Under the pieces are notes generated by a model. It saw only the letters and a list, made by a program, of their open reading frames with translations. It ran no database searches and was not told the DNA's origin. Positions 37,488 through 45,539 of a stretch of 64,000 bases of DNA are shown piece by piece. Each line of letters begins with the position of its first letter. Within the stretch, counting starts at the first letter, position 1. This DNA is from Pseudoxanthomonas yeongjuensis (GTDB lineage: Bacteria > Pseudomonadota > Gammaproteobacteria > Xanthomonadales > Xanthomonadaceae), in NCBI RefSeq assembly GCF_010093345.1, contig NZ_PDWT01000001.1:992001-1056000 (forward strand), in the 5' to 3' direction. The translations under genes were made by a program, and so were the position numbers.

Positions 37488-39043
37488 GCAATACCAACAA
37501 CGACGAAGGCCAGTCGGCGCTCTTGCTGCTGCCGATACTGGCCAAGGAATTCCGCCGCCGCTCGGTCCTGCTGCTGGGCATCTTCGCCGCCATCGCCACG
37601 CTCGCGCTGATGCTGGGCGTGCTGCTGCCGAAGAAGTACACCTCCACGACCACCATCCTGGTGGAGGAGCGGAACATCATCGCGCCGCTCATGGAAGGAC
37701 GCGCCGTGGCCACCAACGTGGTCGACCGCGCCAGCATCCTGCGCGAAGTGGCCTTCAGCCAGAAGGTGATGGAGGAAATCCTGAAGACCGGAGGCTGGCT
37801 GGAGGACAATCCCTCGCCGCTCGAGAAAGACAAGCTGATCGAGAAGATCATCGGCCGGACCAAGGTCAGCAATCCCAGCGCCAACCTTATCCAGGTCGCC
37901 TACAGCGACTCCGATGCCGAACGCGCCTATCACGTGACCAAGCGCTTCGCCGAGCTGATGATCCAGGAAAGCCTGTCGACCAAGGAACGCGAGAGCAGCG
38001 ACGCCTATGCCTTCATCGATTCGCAGGTCAAGCAGTACCACACCAAGCTGACCACCGCCGAGTCCGAACTGGAGCGGTTCCGCAACGGCAACCCGGATGC
38101 GCGTCCGGGCGTGGATACCGACGTCAACGCGCGCATCGGCGAGTTGCGCCGGATCGTGGAGACCGGGCGCATGGAGCTGATCGACCTGCGCTCGCAGGAA
38201 TCGGCCCTGAGATCGCAACTGTCGGGCGAGAGCGAAGTCACCCAGGTCCAGACCCGCGCCGGCCAGATCAGGGCGCGGCTGGGGGAACTGCAGGCGCAGC
38301 GCGACCAGTTGCTGCTCACCTACACCGAGCAGCATCCCGACGTAGTCCGCGTGCAGCACCAGTTGCGGGACCTCGAAGAGGACCTGCGCCGAGAACAATC
38401 ACAGCAACAGCTCGCCCGCGCCACCGGCGCGACCTCGCTGGACAATCCGTCCACCTTCAACCCCCTGTATGCCGAACTGCGCAGCAAGCAGGCCGAGGCC
38501 GGCCGCCGCAGCGCTTCGACCGCCGCCCGCATCGCCACCGCCGAAGGCATGCTCGCCGAAGAACTCGGCCGCAGCGGCCGCATCGCCTCGTCGGAAAGCG
38601 CACTGGCCGAACTGACCCGCGACTACGAGGTGAACCGCGACCTGTACCAGGACCTGCTGAAGCGCCGCGAAAACGCGCGGGTCTCGATGAACCTGGACGC
38701 GGAGCAGCGCGGCTTGAGCTTCCGCATCCAGGAGCCGGCAGCCATGCCCCTGCGCCCCAGCGGCCTGCGGGTGATGCACGTCGCCATCGCCGGCCTGGTG
38801 CTGGCCCTGATCATCCCGTTGCTGCTGCTGTTCGCATTGGTCAAGCTGGACCCGCGGGTGCGCTCGCCATTGCAGATCGAACGCGAGGCCGGATTGCCGG
38901 TATTGGGCTCGGTGCCGATGTACATGAGCGTCAGCAAGCGCCACCAGCTGATGCGCCGCAACGCCTTCGCCACGATCCTGTTCCTGTCGGTGCCACTGGT
39001 TTACGGACTGACCTATACCCTCAAGCTGATGGAAGTGCTATGA
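37484..39043 (+). CDS. EPS chain-length determinant / polysaccharide co-polymerase
   Basis: This 519-residue inner-membrane protein of the Wzz/GNVR type has one transmembrane helix near residues 24-45, a Wzz domain (TSTTTILVEERNIIAPLMEG), and long periplasmic coiled coils rich in Glu/Arg/Gln (about residues 180-400). A GNVR-like region lies at LTRDYEVNRDLYQDLLKRRENARVS, and hydrophobic segments lie near the C-terminus. It lacks the cytoplasmic kinase domain of Wzc, which is encoded separately next door. It starts with GTG overlapping the export gene and overlaps the next gene by 4 bases. Confidence 0.92.
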   Translation: MSNTNNDEGQSALLLLPILAKEFRRRSVLLLGIFAAIATLALMLGVLLPKKYTSTTTILVEERNIIAPLMEGRAVATNVVDRASILREVAFSQKVMEEILKTGGWLEDNPSPLEKDKLIEKIIGRTKVSNPSANLIQVAYSDSDAERAYHVTKRFAELMIQESLSTKERESSDAYAFIDSQVKQYHTKLTTAESELERFRNGNPDARPGVDTDVNARIGELRRIVETGRMELIDLRSQESALRSQLSGESEVTQVQTRAGQIRARLGELQAQRDQLLLTYTEQHPDVVRVQHQLRDLEEDLRREQSQQQLARATGATSLDNPSTFNPLYAELRSKQAEAGRRSASTAARIATAEGMLAEELGRSGRIASSESALAELTRDYEVNRDLYQDLLKRRENARVSMNLDAEQRGLSFRIQEPAAMPLRPSGLRVMHVAIAGLVLALIIPLLLLFALVKLDPRVRSPLQIEREAGLPVLGSVPMYMSVSKRHQLMRRNAFATILFLSVPLVYGLTYTLKLMEVL

Positions 39044-39768
39044 GCAATCCGATCACCCCCCTGCACAAGGAAGACACCACGGTGGCCGGGCGCTCCATCG
39101 CTCCACGCGCCAGCACCACCGCGCTCACCCCGCTGCAGCTCGAGGACCGGGCCACCATCTACCGCGGCGAATCCGCGCGTCGCGAGGTCGATGCCTTCCG
39201 CGAACTGCGCACGCGCCTGCTGGCCGTGGTCGGGGGCAACGCGGTCACCCTGATCGCGCCGGTCAGCGCCGGCAGCGGCGGCAGCTTCGTCGCCCGCAAC
39301 CTCGCCGTGGCGGTGGCCTTCGACGAATCCAAGAACGCGATCCTGGTCGATTGCGACCTGCGTCACCCCTCGCAGCACGCCACCATGCGGATCAATGCGT
39401 CCGCCGGCGGCCTGATCGACTACCTGGAGGACGGCGACGGCGACGCGGCCAGCGTGCTGTACGACACCGGCGTGGCCCGGCTGCGCCTGGTGCCGTCGGT
39501 GCAATCGCGCGAGAACGGATCCGAATACTTCTCCTCGGCCCGCATGCGCCTGCTGCTGGATACCCTGCGCACCCAGCCCTCCACCCAGATCTTCCTGGAC
39601 AGCCCGCCCGTGCTGGGCTCCCCGGATGCGCGCATCCTCGCCGATCTCGCCGACGTGATCGTGCTGGTAGCCGGCTATGGCCGCGACACCCCGGCGACCA
39701 TCGCCCAGGCTGCCGCGAACTTCGACCCGAAGAAATTCGCCGGCGTCGTATTCAACGAAGGCGTGTGA
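39040..39768 (+). CDS. CpsD/CapB-type protein with degenerate P-loop
   Basis: This 242-residue protein has the fold of bacterial tyrosine autokinases partnered with chain-length proteins. It has RREVDAFRELRTRLL, the Walker A' motif AILVDCDLRHPSQH, and a Walker B-like IFLDSPPVLGSPDA. The P-loop, normally GxxxxGK[S/T], reads SAGSGGSF: the essential lysine is glycine. There is also no C-terminal tyrosine cluster. It may therefore be a pseudokinase that regulates chain length through binding, not phosphorylation. Position between the chain-length and beta-barrel genes is normal for the family. Confidence 0.85.
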   Translation: MSNPITPLHKEDTTVAGRSIAPRASTTALTPLQLEDRATIYRGESARREVDAFRELRTRLLAVVGGNAVTLIAPVSAGSGGSFVARNLAVAVAFDESKNAILVDCDLRHPSQHATMRINASAGGLIDYLEDGDGDAASVLYDTGVARLRLVPSVQSRENGSEYFSSARMRLLLDTLRTQPSTQIFLDSPPVLGSPDARILADLADVIVLVAGYGRDTPATIAQAAANFDPKKFAGVVFNEGV

Positions 39769-39778
39769 GGGGAACATC

Positions 39779-41122
39779 ATGAGCAAGCACAATCGCGGCA
39801 CCATCGCCAGGCACCTTCCGCGCACGACCCTGTTCTGCGCCCTGCTGTCCTTGTTGCCCCAGGCCGCCGACGCCGTGGAACTGGACTACCAGATAGGCAT
39901 GCGGCTCATGCATAGCGACAACATCTCCCTCGTGGAGGACGACAAGGTCGACGAAACGGTCCTGTCGCCGCAGCTCAGTTTCACGCTGGCGCACGATGGG
40001 CCCTCACTGCAGGCCAGCGTCCGCGGCGATGTCCAGTACCTCAGCTACCTGGACAATACCTACGACGACGACACCCGCGGCCAGTTCGACGGGCAACTGG
40101 ACTGGATGCTGATCCCGGATCGCCTGAGCCTGATGGCCGCCGACACGCTCAGCCAGCAATCGGTCAGCACCCTCTCCGCCTTCAATCCGGGCAATCAGCA
40201 GCAGATCAACGTATTCGTGGCCGGCCCGAGCTTCTATGCGCGCTTCGGCGAAACCACCCGCGGCCAGCTGGACGTGCGCTACACCAACAGCTACGCCGAG
40301 GAAACCGCCGGCTTCAACAACGATCGCTACAACGTGGCCGCGCGCCTGCGCCGCCAGCTCAACGAAACCGACCAACTGCTGTTCAACGTGGAAACCACCA
40401 AGGTCGAGTTCGACACCCTCAGCGAGTTGTACAACTACAGGCGCGAAGACGCCTACGTGACCTACCGCACCCAGTTGTCGCGGGTGCAGTTGAACGTGGA
40501 CGCCGGTTACACGCGGTTGAAGCCGCAGGATATCGGCAAGGCGGAATCCAGCTCGCTGCTGCGCGCCAGCGCGAACTGGCAGGTCACCGCCAGCAGCCTG
40601 CTCAGCGCCAGCTTCCGCAACGAATTCGCCGACGCCACCCAGGACCTGGTGGTGCGCATCGGCACGCCCGGAACGCCGGGCACCCCCGACGGCCCGCCGA
40701 ACGGCAACCCGGACGATCCGAACCTGATCGTCATCCCCGACACCTACAAGCAGAAGCAGCTGTCCGTTTCCTACGAGTACAGCGGACAGCGCCTGCGTAC
40801 CGAACTGGCCCCCTACTACCATCAACTGCGCTACCTGCGCGATCCCACCTTCGATGCGGACAGCTACGGAGCCAGGTTCAACGGCAGCTACGAGTTGCGG
40901 CCACAGACCTTCCTCACGTTCGTCGCCGCCCGCGAAGCGCGCGACTTCGACAACCTGGCACGCAAGGACCGGGACACGACCGTGGGCGTGGGACTGGACA
41001 AACGCTTCAGTCGCCACTGGGGCGGCGCGCTCGAGTACCGGCACCGCAAACGCAACAGCTCGCTCGCCGGCCAGGACTATGTCGAGAACATGGTGCAGGT
41101 CTCGTTCTCCTATTTCCGTTGA
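39779..41122 (+). CDS. EPS-associated outer-membrane beta-barrel protein
   Basis: This 447-residue secreted protein has a signal peptide ending AADA-V. The body has alternating hydrophobic and polar beta-strands throughout and ends in phenylalanine and arginine (VQVSFSYFR), typical of outer-membrane barrels. It resembles the TIGR03016-type outer-membrane protein of exosortase-A EPS loci, thought to act in export. A Gly/Pro-rich loop (GTPGTPGTPDGPPNGNPDD) near residues 300-318 probably faces outward. The start follows a GAGGGGA ribosome site. Confidence 0.85.
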   Translation: MSKHNRGTIARHLPRTTLFCALLSLLPQAADAVELDYQIGMRLMHSDNISLVEDDKVDETVLSPQLSFTLAHDGPSLQASVRGDVQYLSYLDNTYDDDTRGQFDGQLDWMLIPDRLSLMAADTLSQQSVSTLSAFNPGNQQQINVFVAGPSFYARFGETTRGQLDVRYTNSYAEETAGFNNDRYNVAARLRRQLNETDQLLFNVETTKVEFDTLSELYNYRREDAYVTYRTQLSRVQLNVDAGYTRLKPQDIGKAESSSLLRASANWQVTASSLLSASFRNEFADATQDLVVRIGTPGTPGTPDGPPNGNPDDPNLIVIPDTYKQKQLSVSYEYSGQRLRTELAPYYHQLRYLRDPTFDADSYGARFNGSYELRPQTFLTFVAAREARDFDNLARKDRDTTVGVGLDKRFSRHWGGALEYRHRKRNSSLAGQDYVENMVQVSFSYFR

Positions 41123-41136
41123 CGCCGTCCGCTGCA

Positions 41137-41946
41137 ATGCATCCCGATTCCCCTCCCCGACCAGGATCCGGCCCTGCCGTCGCGCTGATGTACCACGCGC
41201 TGACGGACGGGACCCATCCTCCCGGCCAGGATCCGCACTACACACTGACCTTGCGCGCGTTCGACCGGCAACTCGACCGCATCGCCGCGATGGGCGGCGG
41301 CGGCAGCGCACGCGGATGGCTCGATGGACAACGGGGACAGGCGATCCTGCTCACGTTCGACGACGGCCACGTCAGCAACCACCGCATCGCCTTGCCCGCA
41401 TTGGCGCGTCGGGGCATGAGCGCCGATTTCTTCGTCAACCCGGCCATGGTCGGCACGCCCGGATTCGCCAGTTGGGGCGAATTGCGCGAAATGTCGGATG
41501 CGGGCATGTCGATCCAGTCGCACGGCTACGACCATGTCTACCTGACCAGCCTGTCGGACCAGCGCCTGCGCGAAACCCTGCGCGCGGCGCGCGAGGAAAT
41601 TTCCGAGCGCGTGGGCAGGCAGGCCACGCTGCTGGCGCCGCCTGGCGGGCGCATGCCGCGCGGCCTGGCCGCGGTGGCGAAGGATTGCGGCTATACCCAG
41701 GTATTGTCTTCGCGCCCGGGCCTGATCGAAGCCGACACCCGGCGCGTCCGTCCGCTACCGCGCATGGCGATGACCGCGGCTGTCGACGCAATCGCTTTCG
41801 AGCGCTGGATCAACCGCGACCGGATCGCCATCGGCCGGGAACAAATGCGCTACGCCGGCCTGGCCACGGCCAAGCGATTGCTGGGCGACCGCCGTTACGA
41901 GCGCGCGCGGGCATGCGCGCTCGGGCTGCTGCGGGGTCCGGCGTGA
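41137..41946 (+). CDS. Polysaccharide deacetylase
   Basis: This protein of about 269 residues has a NodB-like carbohydrate esterase 4 domain: VALMYHALT, LLTFDDGHVSN with the metal-binding and catalytic aspartates, and SHGYDHVYL with the HxxxH-type metal ligands. It removes N- or O-acetyl groups from a sugar polymer or intermediate. No signal peptide is seen. A TTG at 41119 overlapping the preceding stop (TTGA) is an alternative start. Its stop overlaps the next glycosyltransferase (GTGA). Confidence 0.9.
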   Translation: MHPDSPPRPGSGPAVALMYHALTDGTHPPGQDPHYTLTLRAFDRQLDRIAAMGGGGSARGWLDGQRGQAILLTFDDGHVSNHRIALPALARRGMSADFFVNPAMVGTPGFASWGELREMSDAGMSIQSHGYDHVYLTSLSDQRLRETLRAAREEISERVGRQATLLAPPGGRMPRGLAAVAKDCGYTQVLSSRPGLIEADTRRVRPLPRMAMTAAVDAIAFERWINRDRIAIGREQMRYAGLATAKRLLGDRRYERARACALGLLRGPA

Positions 41947-43094
41947 ACACGATCTTCTGGCTGGCCGCCGCGGTCACCGCTTTCGCCTACGTCGGCTATC
42001 CGTTGTGCATGGTCCTGCAATCCCTGTTGTTCGCGCGCTGGTCGCAACCACGCGACTACACACCCGGCATCGACGTGCTGCTGGTCGTGCACAACGGCGC
42101 CGGGCAACTGTCGGCCAAGCTATCCAATCTCCTGGCGCTGGATTATCCGCCGCAGGCCCTGCGCATCAACGTGGTCTGCGACGGCTGCAGCGACGCTTCG
42201 GAAAGCATCGCCCGCGGCTTCCCCTCCGACCGCATCCGCGTGTTCGCCTTCTCCGAACGCCGCGGGAAATCCGCCTGCATCGGCAACGTGCTGCCGCTGC
42301 TGGACGCGGAGATCATCCTGTTCAACGATGTGCGCCAACGTATCGATGCCGGCGCCGCCAGGGCATTGGTGGCGGCTCTGGCGGACCCGCAGGTCGGCGC
42401 CGCCAGCGGCGAACTGGTCCTGGAAACCAGCACCGGCTATGGCCAGGGCATCGACGCCTACTGGCGCTACGAAAAACTGATCCGGCGCATGGAGAGCGCC
42501 AGCGGTTCGCTGATCGGCGCGACCGGCGCCCTGTATGCCGCCCGTCGCGCCGCCATAGGCGCCGTGCCCGAAGGCGTGGTCCTTGACGACATGTGGATAC
42601 CGCTGGGTGTCGCCGCCGCCGGTTACCGGGTGGTATTCGCGCCCGATGCGCTGGCCTACGACCAGGCCGCGACCGACGCGGTGGACGAAGAACGGCGCAA
42701 GCGCCGTACCCTGGCCGGCAACTACCAGTTGCTGCATCGCTGGCCGCAGTTGGCCATTCCATTCGCGCATCCGCTGGCGCTGCGCCTGTGGGGCCACAAG
42801 TGGCTGCGCCTGGCGGTGCCGTGGTGCCTGCTGCTGATGCTGCTGTCCAGCGCGGCGCTGGCGATCGATGGCAGCCGCTTCTACCAACTGTTGTTGCTGC
42901 TGCAGCTCGCCGCCTATGGCGCCGCCCTGCTTGGCCGCTACTGGCCGGCGACGGCGAGCCGCTGGCTACCCGTGCGCATCTGCACCGCGTTCTTCAGCCT
43001 GAATTTCGCGGCCGCCATGGCCCTGTTCGACTATCTGCGCAATCCCAACGCCCATTTGTGGCGTCCCACCACCGATGGTGTATCCGCCTCATGA
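41943..43094 (+). CDS. Membrane-bound family 2 glycosyltransferase
   Basis: This 383-residue glycosyltransferase of the cellulose/hyaluronan-synthase type has an N-terminal transmembrane helix, then the GT-A domain with VLLVVHNGAGQ, VVCDGCSDAS, a metal site region ILFNDVRQ, GATGALYAAR, and the acceptor loop VLDDMWIP. RKRRTLAGNYQLL corresponds to the QxxRW region. Three or four transmembrane helices follow (about residues 290-370). The donor sugar is unknown. It starts with GTG, overlapping the deacetylase, and ends overlapping the next gene. Confidence 0.9.
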   Translation: MNTIFWLAAAVTAFAYVGYPLCMVLQSLLFARWSQPRDYTPGIDVLLVVHNGAGQLSAKLSNLLALDYPPQALRINVVCDGCSDASESIARGFPSDRIRVFAFSERRGKSACIGNVLPLLDAEIILFNDVRQRIDAGAARALVAALADPQVGAASGELVLETSTGYGQGIDAYWRYEKLIRRMESASGSLIGATGALYAARRAAIGAVPEGVVLDDMWIPLGVAAAGYRVVFAPDALAYDQAATDAVDEERRKRRTLAGNYQLLHRWPQLAIPFAHPLALRLWGHKWLRLAVPWCLLLMLLSSAALAIDGSRFYQLLLLLQLAAYGAALLGRYWPATASRWLPVRICTAFFSLNFAAAMALFDYLRNPNAHLWRPTTDGVSAS

Positions 43095-44377
43095 CGACCG
43101 AATCCCCCACGCCCCTGCGCGTGCTCTACGTGGTATCGCTGTTCCCGTGCTGGTCGGAGACCTTCATCCTGCGCGAGATCCACGCGATGATCGGCCACGG
43201 CGCCGAGGTCGGCATCCTTTCGCTCAAGCCGCACAGCGAGGCGCTGGTGCAGGAGCGTGCGGTGGAACTGCTGCCGCGCACGCGCCATCCGGCCAAGCCT
43301 GCGCGCGCGCTGCTTTCGATGCTGGCCCTGGGGCTGCGCCATCCGCTGAAGGTGAGCGGCTTCGTCGCCATGCTGTGCGCGCGCATGTGGCGCCAGCCCG
43401 GCAACCTGTTCAGGAGCCTGGCCGCGCTGTGCAACGCGGCCAGCCAGTGGAAGTGGATCCGCGGATTCCAGCCGCAGATCATCCATGCCCCCTGGGCGAC
43501 CTACCCGGCCACCGTCGCCTGGTTCCTGTCGCGGTTGACCGGCATTCCCTACTCGTTCACCAGTCGCGCGCACGACATCTTCGTCGAGAACCACATGATG
43601 CCGGCCAAACTGGCGAGCACTGCGCTGGCGGTCACGATCACCCGCAACAACGTGCGCCACATGACCCAGTGGATGGGTGCGCCGGGCGCGGTGCCGATCC
43701 AGGTGGTCCATTCGGCGCTGGACCTTCCGGAAATCCGCTATTCGCGAGAGAACCGCCTGCCGCACCGTTTGCTCTCGGTAGGACGCCTGGACCCGATCAA
43801 GGGTTACGACGTGCTGCTGCCGGCGCTTGCCGAGTTGAAGCGGCGTGGCGTCGCTTTCGAGAGCGTGGTCATCGGCGAAGGACCGGAGCGCGCCGCCCTG
43901 GAAGCGCAGCGCGACGCGCTCGGCCTGCGCGACGATGTCGCCTTCGCCGGCGCGCAGCTGGGTGCGCAGGTGCGCCAGGCGATGGCCGAAGCGACCTTGA
44001 TGGTCATGCCCTGCGTGGTCACCCCGGAAGGCAATGCCGACGGCATTCCGAACGTGTTGACCGAGGCGATGGCCTCGGGCCTGCCCGCGATCAGCACGCG
44101 CGTTTCCGGCATTCCCGAATTGATCGACGACGGCATCAGCGGACGCCTGGTCGAACCGCGCGACCCCATCGCCCTGGCCGATGCCATCGTGGCGATGCTA
44201 GCCGATCCCGCGTTGCGCGACGCCTGCGCGGTGGAGGGCCGGCGCAAGGTCGAGCGCGAATTCGACGTGCGCAAGGAATCGGCACGCCTGTTCGGGCACA
44301 TGCTGGAGGCCACGCGTGCAGGCAAGCACCCGCGCCGCGCCGCGGTTTCGACGGAGGCCGCCGGCGATGCGCGCTAG
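43091..44377 (+). CDS. Family 4 glycosyltransferase (WcaL-like)
   Basis: This 428-residue retaining glycosyltransferase with a GT-B fold has the N-terminal SLFPCWSETFILREIHAM typical of colanic-acid WcaL-like enzymes. The C-terminal half has LSVGRLDPIKGYDVLL and the donor-binding ExxxxxxxE region EGNADGIPNVLTEAMASGLP. It is probably cytoplasmic at the membrane. It starts 4 bases inside the previous gene and overlaps the next by 11 bases. Confidence 0.92.
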   Translation: MTTESPTPLRVLYVVSLFPCWSETFILREIHAMIGHGAEVGILSLKPHSEALVQERAVELLPRTRHPAKPARALLSMLALGLRHPLKVSGFVAMLCARMWRQPGNLFRSLAALCNAASQWKWIRGFQPQIIHAPWATYPATVAWFLSRLTGIPYSFTSRAHDIFVENHMMPAKLASTALAVTITRNNVRHMTQWMGAPGAVPIQVVHSALDLPEIRYSRENRLPHRLLSVGRLDPIKGYDVLLPALAELKRRGVAFESVVIGEGPERAALEAQRDALGLRDDVAFAGAQLGAQVRQAMAEATLMVMPCVVTPEGNADGIPNVLTEAMASGLPAISTRVSGIPELIDDGISGRLVEPRDPIALADAIVAMLADPALRDACAVEGRRKVEREFDVRKESARLFGHMLEATRAGKHPRRAAVSTEAAGDAR

Positions 44378-45539
44378 GAAACTGCTGGTGGCGACCGACG
44401 AAATGGAAATCGGCGGAAGCCAGCGTCAGATCACGCGCCTGCTCGGCGGCCTGGACCGTACGCGCTGGCAGCCGGAACTGGTGTTCTTCCGCAACGAATC
44501 GTTCCTGGTCAACGAACTGCGCCAACAGGGCATCGTCGTCCACCATCTGCCCAAGCGCGGCCGCATCGATATCGGCTTCGTCCTGCGCTACGCCGCCTTG
44601 TTGCGGCGCCAGCGCTACGACGTGGTGCACGCGTTTTCGCTGACCGCCGAATTGTGGACCGCGGTGGCCAGCCTGCTGGTGCGCAAGGCGCCGCCGCTGG
44701 TGTCGTCGGTGCGCAACCTGTTCCCGAACCAGCCGCCGTGGTTCTGGCGGATCAAGCGCTTCATTCTCGGCCGCAGCGCGGCGGTCATCTCCAACTCCCG
44801 CGCGGGCGCGGCCGAGACCGCATCGCGCACCGCCACCCACCTGCAGGATTTCGACATCGTCCCCAATGGCATCCGCCCCGTCGAGCCGATGCCGCCCGGC
44901 CAGCGCGAACAGTTCCGGCGCGCGCTGGGCGCGCCGTCGGGGCGCCCCTTCGGCCTGTTCGTCGGCCGGCTGGTCAGGCAGAAGAACCTGGGCTGCCTGA
45001 TGCGCGCCCTGGCCAGCCTGCCGGCGGCGCAGCGTCCCTGGATCGCGCTGGCCGGCAACGGTCCGTTGCGCGAGGAGATCGATGCGATGCGCGAAGCCGC
45101 GGGCCTGGATGACGATGTGCGGTTCCTTGGCGAGCGCAGCGATGCGGTGGAGTTGATGAAGGCCGCCGATTTCCTGGTCCTGCCTTCCTCCTACGAAGGC
45201 ATGTCCAACGTGTTGATGGAAGCGATGTCCGCGGGCTGCCCGATCATCGCTTCCGATGTCGGCGGCAATCCCGAACTGGTGGAAGACGGAATCACCGGAT
45301 TGATATTCCCCGCGGACGATGCGGCCGCCCTCGCCTCGCACTTGCGGCGCATGTCCGGCGAACCGGAATTGCGCGAACGGTTGTCGGCCAGCGCGCTCGA
45401 GCGGGTGCGCAGCCGGTATTCCATCGGCAACCTGGTCGCCGCCACCGAAGCCATCTACCAGCGCTGCGTTTCCGCGCCAGCGGCCCGCTTTACCAGCGCA
45501 GCCACGCTGGTTTCCACCCATTCCGGCGACAAGCCATGA
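44367..45539 (+). CDS. Family 4 glycosyltransferase
   Basis: This 390-residue GT-B glycosyltransferase has an N-terminal TDEMEIGGSQRQITRLL (glycine-rich donor loop), then GLFVGRLVRQKNLGCLMRAL and the donor site SSYEGMSNVLMEAMSAGCPIIASDVGG. It resembles the glycosyltransferases found in exosortase-A EPS loci. Sugar specificity cannot be assigned. It overlaps both neighbours. Confidence 0.92.
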   Translation: MRARKLLVATDEMEIGGSQRQITRLLGGLDRTRWQPELVFFRNESFLVNELRQQGIVVHHLPKRGRIDIGFVLRYAALLRRQRYDVVHAFSLTAELWTAVASLLVRKAPPLVSSVRNLFPNQPPWFWRIKRFILGRSAAVISNSRAGAAETASRTATHLQDFDIVPNGIRPVEPMPPGQREQFRRALGAPSGRPFGLFVGRLVRQKNLGCLMRALASLPAAQRPWIALAGNGPLREEIDAMREAAGLDDDVRFLGERSDAVELMKAADFLVLPSSYEGMSNVLMEAMSAGCPIIASDVGGNPELVEDGITGLIFPADDAAALASHLRRMSGEPELRERLSASALERVRSRYSIGNLVAATEAIYQRCVSAPAARFTSAATLVSTHSGDKP

